This document shows positions 31,401 through 41,200 of a stretch of DNA of 64,000 nucleotides, one piece after another. A program made the position numbers and the translations under genes. This stretch comes from Norana najaformis. Lineage: Eukaryota > Annelida > Clitellata > Crassiclitellata > Hormogastridae. Position 1 is the first letter of the stretch. Each line of letters opens with the position of its first letter. Location of the stretch: the NCBI GenBank assembly GCA_964023275.1, contig OZ029927.1:10739726-10803725 (forward strand), written 5' to 3'. The notes beneath the pieces are model-generated. The model made no database searches. It saw nothing but the letters and a program-made list of their open reading frames with translations, and was not told where the DNA came from.

Positions 31401-33364
31401 CGATGCCTTGAACTAGTGTCTTACCAAACTGGATCCACGTTGTTCACTTTAGTCTTCTTGTTACCTGGACATACCACCCTCTGTTCGGCCACCCATGATC
31501 TCTTGTTCGTTCCTCACATGCGAACTGCTACCGCCCAGTTCAGAAGCTTTGCGTATGTTTGTCCCGCCTGCTGGAAGCATCTCTCTTGAGATGTGTGACT
31601 TGAACTCCTCTCTCTTCCCTTCTCGAGGTTTCACAGGTGTCTGAAGACTGTACTGTTTAACAGTGATTTAACTTGTTCTGGTCAGGAGCGCCTCTGTTTA
31701 TTCTCTAAGAGGTGCTTTATAAATCTTAAATTACAGTTACAGTTACTTCACATTTCTTCAGAGACCGAAGTTCATTGGGTTATCTCTCAGACTTATGAGA
31801 AGTCTGTAGGATTGGAGCATCGTTTCTCAGAATAAATCCGTTGTTTTAAGGTATTGGTTGACTTTCATGAGAAAATCACTGAGCTTTAGGTAATGGTCAG
31901 CCCTCTAGAGGAAATAGTTCTTAGTATATATGAGAAGGTAAACAAATGATTGGCCATTGATTGATTGACATATGATTGGCTTGATTATATTGCATATATT
32001 ACATATGATTGATTGACTGACTGACTGGTGTTGTATGTTTTAGCTATAAGCTGTGGCATTACTCCAAACTGGAACCGTTGAACACATGGCCAGCAGAAGG
32101 AGAGCTGTACGAAGTTCTGTGGCGCCCTTCTCCACCTGGTGTTTACCCTGAACCAGTCATCATCACTGCTGCGAAAGCAACACGTATGGTTCTCAGGTTT
32201 TAACTGTTGCGTTTTTCTCATACCTTTGATAGAGCACCTTTCCAGAGAGCTGATGAGTACAACGTAAATGTGCCATGTCTTTATTTAATTATTTAATTCA
32301 CATATCATGGATTTTAAATCATATTTTGAATCATATTTTGAATCATAAATGTGCCATGTCTTTATTTTTTTACATAAATCATGGATTTTAGATCATATTT
32401 TAAATCATATTTTGAATTATAAATGGGCCACGTCTTTATTTAATTTACATATATCATGGATTTTAAATCATATTTGAATCGGCTTTTCTCTACAGCCTGT
32501 GTTATGTTTAGAAATTTTTCTGTTTATCAGCTAAGACTGAAGCTTATGTACCTCCTGCTTTGAGAAATCAGCCACAGTCAGCATCGGCAAATAAGCCAAA
32601 ATTCCGCGAGGAGTATGAACTGCCATCTAATCGCAAGCAGGAAGAACAGAGTAAGAGAATCGCTGCATTTGGTTTTAAGTAATTCTTTGTTTGCATGGGT
32701 GAACTATCTCTTGAACCGGTGTAGTATTTCTCTTGTTCAGATCGTGGTTGTGGACTTACCACTGAAAAGCATAGGATTTGGTGTTAGGCTTTGATGTGCA
32801 ATCAAATGATGCTTTGTGTATATGGTTATGTTAGATTTGCTGCCCCAGATCTAATCAGTGTGTGTCTTTTTGGATTTGATCAAGCCCCAGTGGACGTACT
32901 TCTTCGTTTGACTGAAGAAATGTGACTTGTTATACTGCGTTAAGTTACGCTACTTTTGGTTATGGTTAGGCTTTTCACGTGGAACTTACAAGGGATATTT
33001 CTTTCACCTGTCTGCAGTAAAATTTGTAAAATCTTTATCAGACCTTTAAAGTCATAGGTTACATTGGGAATGAGCAGAGTTGGGACTTTTGAGAGGGTCA
33101 AAAATGAAAGGCAAGTTTGCTCGAAGCTCTGCTGCATGGGTTTTAAATTACTTTTAATGACTTTCCAATGATTGATTGTAACAAAATGCCACCAATAGAT
33201 GTCATGAAACGTCCCATTTGATAACAATCGTGTAATACTGTTTGAATTTTTTAGAGCCTCCTTCAAAGTCTGCAATCAAGAACAAGAAGAAGAAGGAAGC
33301 CAAGGCAAGGAAGAAGCTTGAACAAGAAAAGCAAGACCAAAATGGAAAAGAATCGGACGATTAA
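22479..33364 (+). CDS. EIF2A: Eukaryotic translation initiation factor 2A, complete, short C-terminus
   Basis: Fourteen exons join in phase: 22479-22515, 23079-23217, 23895-24022, 24738-24840, 24955-25037, 26106-26209, 28019-28136, 29048-29158, 29751-29819, 30355-30456, 31204-31378, 32044-32183, 32531-32650 and 33255-33364, for 512 residues. eIF2A is a WD40 beta-propeller protein that can deliver initiator tRNA to the 40S subunit in a GTP-independent way and acts in non-canonical initiation. Family blocks appear in order: FSPDGSLFAF, NPDPNLQLWNCKTKTLLCE, WCPQWSGDGAICARNVN, PSFVRLFQYPNFSGP, SYYGEQGLHYI, MPAKATLYNMKCDPIFDFG, LAGFGNLRGNMEFWD, WCPDGEHFITATTTPRLRV and YVPPALRN. The start AAGATGG is a strong context. 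The frame ends in a lysine-rich tail and TAA about 70 residues short of the human protein, lacking the last coiled coil. Intron 10 is AT-AC. Intron 8 (GTCTGA) has a weak donor chosen by phase. Confidence 0.95.
23326..23500 (-). repeat. SINE-like repeat, family B, in eIF2A intron 2
   Basis: Reversed copy containing AGGGCACCAGCTTATTCACG and GGTTGCCAGAAGACCAGAGA, both shared almost exactly with 39600-39715. Confidence 0.75.
24087..24335. repeat. SINE-like repeat, family D
   Basis: AATTTATGTAGCACCACCTC followed by AGAGAAACT resembles 45955-46040 (AATTTGTATAGCGCCGC..AGAGAAACT) and 59373-59450 (TTTTTTAGTGCCACGTC..GTGAAACT). It lies in eIF2A intron 3. Confidence 0.5.
25233..25839. repeat. 83-bp near-identical inverted repeat in eIF2A intron 5
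   Basis: The arm at 25233-25315 matches the reverse complement of 25757-25839 with only about five mismatches. Shared blocks include CAAATATTTGACAATGCAA and TCTTTCTAATAATAAAGTT. The arms are about 440 bases apart and would form a long hairpin in the pre-mRNA. Confidence 0.85.
26768..27880 (-). pseudogene. 5'-truncated non-LTR retrotransposon (RTE-like LINE) in eIF2A intron 6
   Basis: The minus strand encodes reverse transcriptase from the first palm motif (VDFQKAFDSIDQ) through GTRQGDPISP, the catalytic FADD and the thumb to a typical C-terminal block with FGHICRM and RRGRPNREWVDDI, stopping near 26794. Frameshifts near 27300 and 27050 break it into three frames. The 5' part, with endonuclease and early RT, is absent beyond about 27880. 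The 3' end closes with a short GATGAT run, as RTE-type elements often do. It lies antisense to eIF2A. Confidence 0.85.
30457..31203 (+). other. U12-type AT-AC intron (eIF2A intron 10)
   Basis: The intron begins ATATCCTT at 30457, the U12 5' splice-site consensus. It ends AC at 31202-31203. A perfect U12 branch-point match, TTCCTTGAC, lies at 31183-31191 with its branch A 13 bases before the end. No AG acceptor exists next to the coding sequence here. Splicing at these sites gives PQGNMLCLAGFGNLRG, which matches the family, whereas GT-AG alternatives do not. The minor spliceosome must therefore act on this transcript. Confidence 0.9.
31390..31745 (+). pseudogene. 3' end of a second L2/CR1-type LINE in eIF2A intron 11
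   Basis: The reading MRTATAQFRSFAYVCPACWK, a stop, then FHRCLKTVLFN matches the same C-terminal block of L2/CR1 reverse transcriptases in decayed form. The copy ends with GTGCTTTATAAATCTTAAA and then ACAGTT repeats, an L2-like tail. Confidence 0.7.
32268..32480. repeat. Three tandem copies of a 75-bp AT-rich unit
   Basis: Units share AATGTGCCATGTCTTTATTT (third copy AATGGGCCACGTC) and ATCATGGATTTTAAATCAT. They lie in eIF2A intron 12. Confidence 0.85.
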
Positions 33365-33790
33365 TTTTAGAAGCTAATATCTTGTTCTTTTCTGGAGCTT
33401 CCACTACAGAGCCCACACCCGTCAGACGGATAGTTTTTCTTACCTTTGGAGTTGATCTTTCCCATCTGTACTGGCGAATTCGAGTGTTGAGAAGGGGAGG
33501 GGAATTTGAACGAGGCTGAGGTCTTGTGTAGTAGAAAATTATTGTTTTAAAATCTAATATAATTGCTTGGTCATCATTAATCTATCACCACTTGTGTAAA
33601 ATACATCATTTACTGCTAATGCCGCCTGAAATGCATTCATGCTCTAGAGTAACTCGGTTTGCAGCAGAACTTCTGTCCCATTTGGGTGACATTTCCATCG
33701 TCGGCGTCAACTGTTGCAGGCGTTTTAATTGGCAGCGTTGCTAAGTAGGTTTATTGTGAATTTCTGGTGAATCAATAAAATGGATTTGAA
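33365..33790 (+). other. eIF2A 3' untranslated region with poly(A) signal
   Basis: The 3' UTR follows the TAA at 33362-33364. The first good AATAAA is at 33774-33779, giving a UTR of roughly 430 bases. No further eIF2A-like exon is visible between the stop and this signal. Confidence 0.7.
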
Positions 33791-34016
33791 TTGAAAATAA
33801 TTGACGACCTTTCAAAGTCATTTAAGACTTCCGGGGAACGAAAGACTACTTTTAAGTCTGGAATTGAATTGAAAATATTTGACCTTTTCAGAGTCATTTG
33901 AGACTTCTGGGGAATGAAAGAATACTTTTAAGTCTGGAATTGAATTGAAAATATTTGACGACCTTTTCAAAAACATTTAAGACTTCCGGGAACGATGTAA
34001 GATTACTTTTAAGTCT
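33790..34016. repeat. Three tandem copies of an 80-bp unit past the eIF2A poly(A) signal
   Basis: Each copy has ATTGAAAATATTTGACGACC, an AGACTTCCGGGGAACGA block and TACTTTTAAGTCTGGAATTG, with small changes. Confidence 0.85.
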
Positions 34017-34314
34017 CCAGACCTTTACTAAGTCCTCGCCCCTTTTGGAGCCTATTTCGAGGTTTTGAGTCACCGAAATCACCAATAACCGTTTGTAGTC
34101 ATCATTACCCCACAGCAGAAATTCTCGCTCGTTTTGCCCTTGATTTCTCGTATCTCATGTCCTTTAAATGTCCCACTTTCGCACATTTTATAGGCCTACG
34201 ACATTTTCACTAATAATTTCTTATTTTGCTTGGTCTTCCTATTTATCACACCATTTCCAAACAGAAAGAGTAAAAACTGCATGTCCATGAGGGTCGTCGC
34301 AATCGAAGCGGGAG

Positions 34315-34470
34315 CCATTGTTATCTTCAGCTGAAGCATCAGCCTTTAGTCTTCAGTTGAAGCGCAAGCATTTATTATCTTCAGCTGAAGCGTCAGCCTG
34401 TATGATCTTCAGCTGAAGCGTCAGCCTATATGATCTTCAGCTGAAGCTTAAGCCTTTAATCTTCAGCTGA
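34315..34470. repeat. Minisatellite with palindromic core
   Basis: Six units of about 28-31 bp built on ATCTTCAGCTGAAGCGTCAG plus CCT. Most units hold the perfect palindrome CTTCAGCTGAAG, or TTCAGCTGAA, centred on CAGCTG. Confidence 0.9.
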
Positions 34471-34667
34471 CCAATCCAAGCAGTGACCAGAGCATCAATG
34501 AGAAGAGTACACTCTTGGCAGCAACTTATAATTACGACGGTCTGAGTGTTCGTACTAATTATTAGCAACTCATCAGAATACGACATACAATTATTAGACT
34601 TGCGGTGTCTGTTTTAAAAGGGAGAATAGTTAAAACGCAATTAGGCTCTAAAATCGTCTTCAGATCA

Positions 34668-34697
<30 letters not shown>
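34668..34697. repeat. GCT microsatellite, ten units
   Basis: Uninterrupted GCT run, with a shorter CTG run at 34800-34817. Confidence 0.95.
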
Positions 34698-34701
<4 letters not shown>

Positions 34702-34899
34702 AGTCCACTTCCTGTTTTGGTCTCGCGTTGAAGTTCGTGCGTCGCCAGTGAACGCTTCCCTCCCCCTCGCACCAGTCGGATGGCTGCACCGAGGACAAAC
34801 TGCTGCTGCTGCTGCTGATGCAGGGCCTTAGCACTGTCGGCGACTGCATCACAAAACCCGCGTTTTCCGCTTCCTGTGTCGTCTGCTTCCGTTGCCATA

Positions 34900-35215
34900 G
34901 AGAGGGATACGGAGGAGTAGGAAGAGGCGTAGGAGAAGGAGAATGAGGAGAGTGGGGAGGGACAGAAGTGAGTGATACGGAGGAGTAGGAAGAGGCGCAG
35001 GAGAGGGAGAATGAGGAGAGTGGGGAGGGGCAGAAGTGAGGGATACGGAGGAGTAGGAAGAGGCGTAGGAGAGGGAGAATGAGGAGAGTGAGGAGGGCAG
35101 AAGTGAGGGATACAGAGGAGTAGGAGAGGGAGAATGAGGAGAGTGAGGAGGGCAGAAGTGAGGGATACAGAGGAATAGGAGAGGGAGAATGAGGAGAGTG
35201 GGGAGGAGCAGAAGT
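34900..35215. repeat. Purine-rich minisatellite, unit 54-67 bp
   Basis: Five copies beginning near 34907, 34974, 35041, 35107 and 35161 and built on GATACGGAGGAGTAGGA, GAGAATGAGGAGAGTG and GGGCAGAAGTGAG. The plus strand is almost wholly purine, so long serine/proline/leucine frames on the minus strand are a by-product. Confidence 0.9.
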
Positions 35216-36326
35216 GAGCGAGTGCAACAGAAGGATAAGAAGACGGAATAGAAGAAGACAGGGATGGCAAGACGACTGCATGTATATTGGAGGATAAGAA
35301 TGAGGCAGAAGAATAGAGATTGCTCTAGAGAAGGAAACGGACGAAGCATAAGAAAATACGAGGAAGGAAAGTACAAAAGGAAGAGGAGGGGGAGGAGGAG
35401 CGGGAAGAGATAACGTTCATAGAAGGCGAAGAGGAAGGGAGGGAGGAGGAGCAACGGGATGCAGCGAAAAGTGGCACCTCGATGCGATCGGCATTTCCTT
35501 AAAGAGCAAACAGCAGCTCGTGCGGTTCCATTCGACGCCTGGAAAAGAAGTGGAGGAAGAAGAAGAGAAGGAATAGAAGCACTCGTTATTATACGAAAAA
35601 CTTGTCGCCTTCTTTATTTACTTGTCTCTTCCGTACGTCACAGAGGTAGGTCAAAGGGCAAACTAAGTTTCGTATGAATTAGAATCAAAATCTAGAAATT
35701 TATTAAGTGTTTCATACGAAACAGAGTGAAATCTAGAAATTTTAAAGTGCGGTATAAACGTTACAGTTCAACAGACATTTCCAAAGCAATGGTGTATTTA
35801 GCTACAGGCGTGGGGGTGGTTTGCCCCCGCCCCTTTTGGTTATATACCAGCGCCCCTCAGACCAGACCCGTGAGTGGTAGTCTGCCAGAATGTGGCACCT
35901 CTGGAAATGCTCCTCCCTCACGCAAGAAATCCTGGAACCGCCACTAAAAAGGACAAGATCTCAAATAGTTGGCACCAACGATTTTTAAAGCTTATATCTT
36001 TCTAGAAATTTCTGTTGAATATTTGACTATCGGAGCAGGTTAATAGTTAGTGTGTAAACAATTGGGGTTACCAAGAAGGGGACAAAAGACATTCGGCATA
36101 TACATTTCAAGACTAAGGTCGTTGACTTTTACATACATGTAGTCTTACGTTAAGCTCCAAAGCCGGGACCGAGGCAGAGCCCCTTCGGTTCCAAACCACA
36201 TCATTTCAAATTCTAGTAAACTTTCATGTGGCGTTGCCAGAAAAGTAAAACTGAACTCTGTCGAGAACTTTTAGCTCAAGATTGGGAAAGTTGACTTTTG
36301 ACAAAGTCTAATAAACTTGCGGCTCC

Positions 36327-36401
36327 CGCCAAAATCTCACAAATCAAAAATCATGTTTAAATTCGCCAAAATCTCACAAATCAAAAATCATGTTTAAATT
36401 C
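36327..36401. repeat. Two tandem 37-bp units
   Basis: GCCAAAATCTCACAAATCAA and AAATCATGTTTAAATTC occur twice in a row. Confidence 0.9.
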
Positions 36402-36429
36402 AATATACCTTTCAACGCACTTACATTGT

Positions 36430-36628
36430 AAGCGGTGGTGTAGTGGTATTGTCGGTGCCTCGTAACCGGAGGGTCGCGGGTTCGAATCGGAGCGACCTTG
36501 GACAAGTTGCTTATTCAAACATGTCTGTGATGAAGGCACGGGGAAACATCTCACTCATCTCATCCCCGGGTGGTATAAAGCCAGTGGACGTGCTTTCGGG
36601 CAGAGAACTCATCATCATCACATTATAA
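36430..36628 (+). repeat. tRNA-derived SINE, family T
   Basis: Begins GCGGTGGTGTAGTGGTAT (A box) and has GGGTTCGAATC (B box) at about 36478-36488, then a tRNA-unrelated body with CATCTCATCCCCGGGTGG and GCCAGTGGACGTGC. It ends in CATCATCATCA. The cloverleaf pairs poorly in the anticodon stem and a body follows, so it is a SINE and not a tRNA gene. Confidence 0.85.
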
Positions 36629-36964
36629 GCATATGCTTGCGTTCTCAAATAGGCCTACCTACAAAGGCCTAACACTCCTCTGCTAGGCAACATAAAATTA
36701 ACAACAGTGGTTCATCCATGAATATTTAAAAGGTGGGTAATAGGCAAGGAAATATTTCGCGGAGAAATTTCTGACCACATACAAATTTTGACGGCCTTTT
36801 AGGCTTTTGTAGCCAAATTTTAAAACGAAATATTTGTTGATTAGCATTTCTGGAGTTTTTCTTGGTCCTCACACTTTACTATGAACGTTTCTTTAGTCTC
36901 CCAAGTTTGTTATGACTTTCCCCGGAATTTTGATAATTTTTGGTTTCCAAGATTTTTTAGTACT

Positions 36965-37176
36965 CTTAGGCCTATCTCTCTCTCTGCTCCAATTCCAAAC
37001 ATCACCCACTGTAGCTGCCACCTTGTCTCTCTGCCTGACTTTTGGATCTTGACCTGGGACATAACCCATTTGCCTATAGATTTTGTTTTGACTGAGCGCC
37101 TGTGAAGAAGCTGGTCCCCGTGACGTGGCTTTCGTTGGGCGCTGTAGAATTCTCGGAATTACGATTACGATTACGA
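36965..37176 (+). repeat. SINE-like repeat, family A, intact tail
   Basis: Full core ending GGGCGCTGTAGAATTCTCGG and ATTACGATTACGATTACG. This copy defines the family's 3' tail. Confidence 0.85.
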
Positions 37177-37869
37177 CAAGTTGCTTACCTGTTTCCCCGT
37201 TTATAATCAGTTTCTGATCCGTTGCTGATCACTTTTATCATGACCTTTTCATCTTTACAAGTTTATTGGTAACCCTCGTCCTAACCAGTTGATGGGGCCA
37301 CTAATGCAATGGCGTGCCCGCAGATTCAGTTTGGGTGGGAATCAGGGCCGTTTTAAGGTCGTCGTAGGCCCTAGGCACTCTCGCATCAGTAGGCCCCAAC
37401 TGGCAACTGTGCATTAGAGCATTATTATTATTTCTTGACGTCTGTCTTCCCTTGCAGTACTTTCAGTTGAAAACGACTTAATGCGGGAAATGACATTTGA
37501 TGACATTATATGTGATTTTGCTAATGCAAAGAGCCGCAAAGTTAACATAATGTAGCACAGCTTAACTTAAACTGTTTCAGTACAAACTTTAAGGTTATTA
37601 AATTTGTATTTCCTTTTTCTATTTTCGGGTCAATCAATAAATTTATTTTTTTCAATATCTCATTTTTGGCCCCTATAAACTTCGTAGGCCTTAGGCACAG
37701 TGCCTACTGTGCCTAATGGATAAGACGCCCCTGGTGGGAATGACCTGCTTGACCTTCAGATCCGCTCTTGATTAACAATACAAGGCGCCTATAGAACAGT
37801 TGTTAGCAAGAAACCGTCTCCCTGCCAGTAATGCGCCAATGTGCGAGATCTAATGATTGGCGACAGTTT

Positions 37870-38235
37870 GATTTCGTAGGCTTAAGTGCTTCTGATGTTA
37901 TGGGTCGCTGTCCATAAATCATGCGTCGTCTCATGGGGTTTTGTGCTTGGTCCTCTTTTGTTTACAGCATACACCACCGCACCACTATGTACACTGCTTG
38001 ACAATCATTCACTAGGATGTCAGTTCTATGCTGGTGATACTCAAATTAACATTTCATTTGGCAGCAGTTGGTTTTGTCACTCGTCTGTGCAGCTGTTGTC
38101 CACTGCCTTTGAATTGGTGCAGTCTTGGATGGCGGCCAATAAACTCCTCCCTAACCCATCGAAACTGAATTTCTACTACCGAGCACTACGTAGCAGCTTA
38201 AGGAGTATGAATGGCTTAAATCTTTAAAACTGGGT
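37870..38235 (+). pseudogene. Decayed L2/CR1-type reverse transcriptase fragment
   Basis: The frame reads GFVLGPLLFTAYT, SLGCQFYAGDTQINISFG and FELVQSWMAANKLLPNPSK. These are the palm and YADD-region motifs of L2/CR1 enzymes, but the catalytic YADD is YAGD, so one essential aspartate is lost. Confidence 0.8.
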
Positions 38236-38424
38236 AGCTCAGTTGTTGAGTAGGCTGATGCTGATTGTAACCTGGGCGTTGTTTTTGATTTTTTTTGGGT
38301 CACTCACCGACTATGTAAATGGAATTTTGTAAATTGTCAAATATGTAGATTCGTGACATACGCAGAATTAGGCGTTATATACCCATGTGTTCAAGGATAT
38401 CTCTGGCAAATGCATTTAGAATGG

Positions 38425-38735
38425 ATGGATGGATGGATTCATTGAATAATTCATTGACTGATTGATGAATGGGCGATGGATGGGTTACTTGATGGATGAT
38501 GATAGTGGACGGATGAATGAATGAATGAATCGCTGGCTGGCTGGCTGGATGGATGGACGGATGGACGGACGGATGGATGGATGGATTCATTGAATAATTC
38601 ATTGACCGATTGATGGATGGGCGATGGATGGATGGGTTAATTGATGGATGATGATAGTGGACGGATGGATGGATGGATGAGTGAATGAATGAATGGCTGG
38701 CTGGCTGGATGGATGGGTGGGTGGGTGGTCGTAGC
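38425..38735. repeat. GGAT-type satellite with 148-bp super-unit
   Basis: GGATGGAT runs are framed by a longer unit that starts TTCATTGAATAATTCATTGA at 38438 and again at 38586. Confidence 0.9.
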
Positions 38736-39555
38736 AATATTTTTACGTACAGATTTTATCCTGTCGACTGTTCACACATAATAGAAAGTGGCAATAATAT
38801 TAGACGCTGTAGTCGTACAGGGATTTAATCCTATTGACTCCGTATTGTGGTCTCTGTGATCTTGATTTTAATAACAAGAGATATAAGTTCACTCATTCAT
38901 TTGTACCACAAAAGGTTCAACACATATAAGACTGGTTTTCACAGGATAATCTATGCGTGTAGTTTAATATCGAAGGTGGCGATGCGTTCAAGTTGTAAGA
39001 GCCAAGCGGATGTATTGTTGGATTCCTGCATAAGGCGATGTAATATTGAATGGATGAATTGGACAATTGGCGAGAAGCAGCGACCGCTACAGATGACCCT
39101 AGGTGATTCTAATAATGACATTTTACATTTATTTTACATTTAATAATGACAGATGTAATATATCTGGCATCGTTCTACATATGCGTCAGGCGATTGTAAT
39201 GGAAGACATCCCAGAACATTTTGTTCACGACAAAACGCTTTCTTCTTGTCGGTGACGTTAATTGAATGCATGTAAAAGACGACAATGACGCCGCGCCCAA
39301 GATGAAATGAGCACCTCCACTACGTTGCTCTATATATAAATATATACATGTGTGTGTATACACGTGTTGTATGGTGTAGGCCTATATGCTCCTTGTAGGT
39401 ATAGACGTAGGCCTAATTATCATGGAGGATGAGGGATACTGGTATACTTTCACTTTTTGGAATGGTTTACCGTAACACAGCGTTTTCATACCGTGAATAA
39501 ATAGCATCCGTTAAGTTTAGCATGACACTGACATTCTCCAATGGCTTTCATACAA

Positions 39556-39770
39556 TTCGTAATCATAATAGTAGCCTAATCATAAACTCGAAATTTCTAA
39601 AAAGGCCCAGGGCACCAGCTTATTCACGAGCGCTGCGTCAAGTCAGTGGGATTGTCCAAAGATGCCATGTCAAGAACCAAGTCCGGTTGCCAGAAGACCA
39701 GAGAGAGAAGGGGGAGAGGAGTTGCTAGGGTGGGTTGTGCTTAAGCTGAGAGAAATGGAAAGGCAGTGAA
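39556..39770 (-). repeat. SINE-like repeat, family B
   Basis: Reversed copy with CAGGGCACCAGCTTATTCAC, GTCCAAAGATGCCATG and GGTTGCCAGAAGACCAGAGA. Confidence 0.75.
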
Positions 39771-40139
39771 TTAGGCCTGCAATTAGTGAAACAACAGTCT
39801 ATTATTACGCGAAAGAAGGGGAGAAATTGGTACCCCCCACTTTCTAGACCACAGTACCGCCCCTGCATGTAGAATTCATTTCACTCGTTGTATAAAACTG
39901 TCGGGGGTTCGTCGACCGACTGAACGTGGACACTTCCGGTGTAATCGTCATTTGCACGTGACATCTCCTCCCGTTCTTTCGTCTTGATGCGCTCCCATCA
40001 TGACAAAACGTGAGCTGCACTTTTCCTCAGTCACTGCGTGCATTTATTTATATAAATGCCTATACATTCGTGTTTATTTATATACGCTGTATATATGCGT
40101 GTAACGCACATATACATGTATGTATATAGACTGTAAGTG

Positions 40140-41200
40140 GTCGTATTTGTACTTGTATCTATGTATGTATTTATGTGTGTAAGTAAGTAAGTATGTATGT
40201 ATGTATGTTTGTGTGTATGTATGTTTGTAAGTATATATGCATGTATGTATGTATGTTTTGTATGTAAGTATGTATGCATGTATTATGTTTGTATGCATGT
40301 ATGTATTTATGCATGTATGTATGTATTTACGTATGTATATGTATGTAGGTATGTATTTATGTATGCATGTGTATGTATGTATGTTTTTATGTATGTATGT
40401 ATGTAAGTATATATGCATGTATGTATGTATCTTTGTATGTAAGTATGTATGTATGTTTGTGTGTATGTATGTTTGTAAGTATATATGCATGTATGTATGT
40501 ATGTTTTGTATGTAAGTATGTATGCATGTATTATGTTTGTATGCATGTATGTATTTATGCATGTATGTATGTATTTACGTATGTATATGTATGTAGGTAT
40601 GTATTTATGTATGCATATGTATGTATGTATGTTTTTATGCATGTATGTATGTAAGTATATATGCATGTATGCATGTATGTTTGTATGTAAGTATGTATGC
40701 ATGTATTATGTTTGTATGCATGTATGTATTTATGCATGTATGTATGTATTTACGTATGTATATGTATGTAGGTATGTATTTATGTATGCATATGTATGTA
40801 TGTATGTTTTTATGCATGTATGTATGTAAGTATATATGCATGTATGCATGTATGTTTGTATGTAAGTATGTATGCATGTATTATGTTTGTATGCATGTAT
40901 GTATTTATGCATGTATGTATGTATTTACGTATGTATATGTATGTAGGTATGTATTTATGTATGCATATGTATGTATGTATGTTTTTATGCATGTATGTAT
41001 GTAAGTATATATGCATGTATGCATGTATGTTTGTATGTAAGTATGTATGCATGTATTATGTTTGTATGCATGTATGTATTTATGCATGTATGTATGTATT
41101 TACGTATGTATATGTATGTAGGTATGTATATATGCATGTATGTATGTATGTTTGTATGTAAGTATGTATGCATGTTTTATGTTTGTATGCATGTATGTAT
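40140..41200. repeat. TATG satellite with 175-bp higher-order repeat
   Basis: A 1-kb array of TATG with G-to-A and TTT variants. From about 40555 the variants recur with a strict 175-bp period for at least three copies (for example starts at 40555, 40730 and 40905). A less regular copy precedes them. Long frames on both strands are artefacts of the repeat. Confidence 0.95.

Larger units (their letters stand above)
34017..37869. other. Repeat-rich gap right of eIF2A
   Basis: Holds the palindromic and purine-rich minisatellites, a GCT run, one tRNA-derived SINE and one family A SINE. No gene is supported. Confidence 0.6.

Noticed and set aside
34562-35454. Ser/Pro/Leu-rich minus-strand frames of 200-240 codons
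   Set aside because: They run through the purine-rich minisatellite and GCT runs. One part (MATEADDTGSGKRG and on, 34905-34665) could be a first exon, but its start context is weak and no donor or following exon was found.
36430-36505. Possible tRNA gene
   Set aside because: A and B boxes are present, but the anticodon stem pairs badly and a SINE body with CATCAT tail follows; two more copies share the body.
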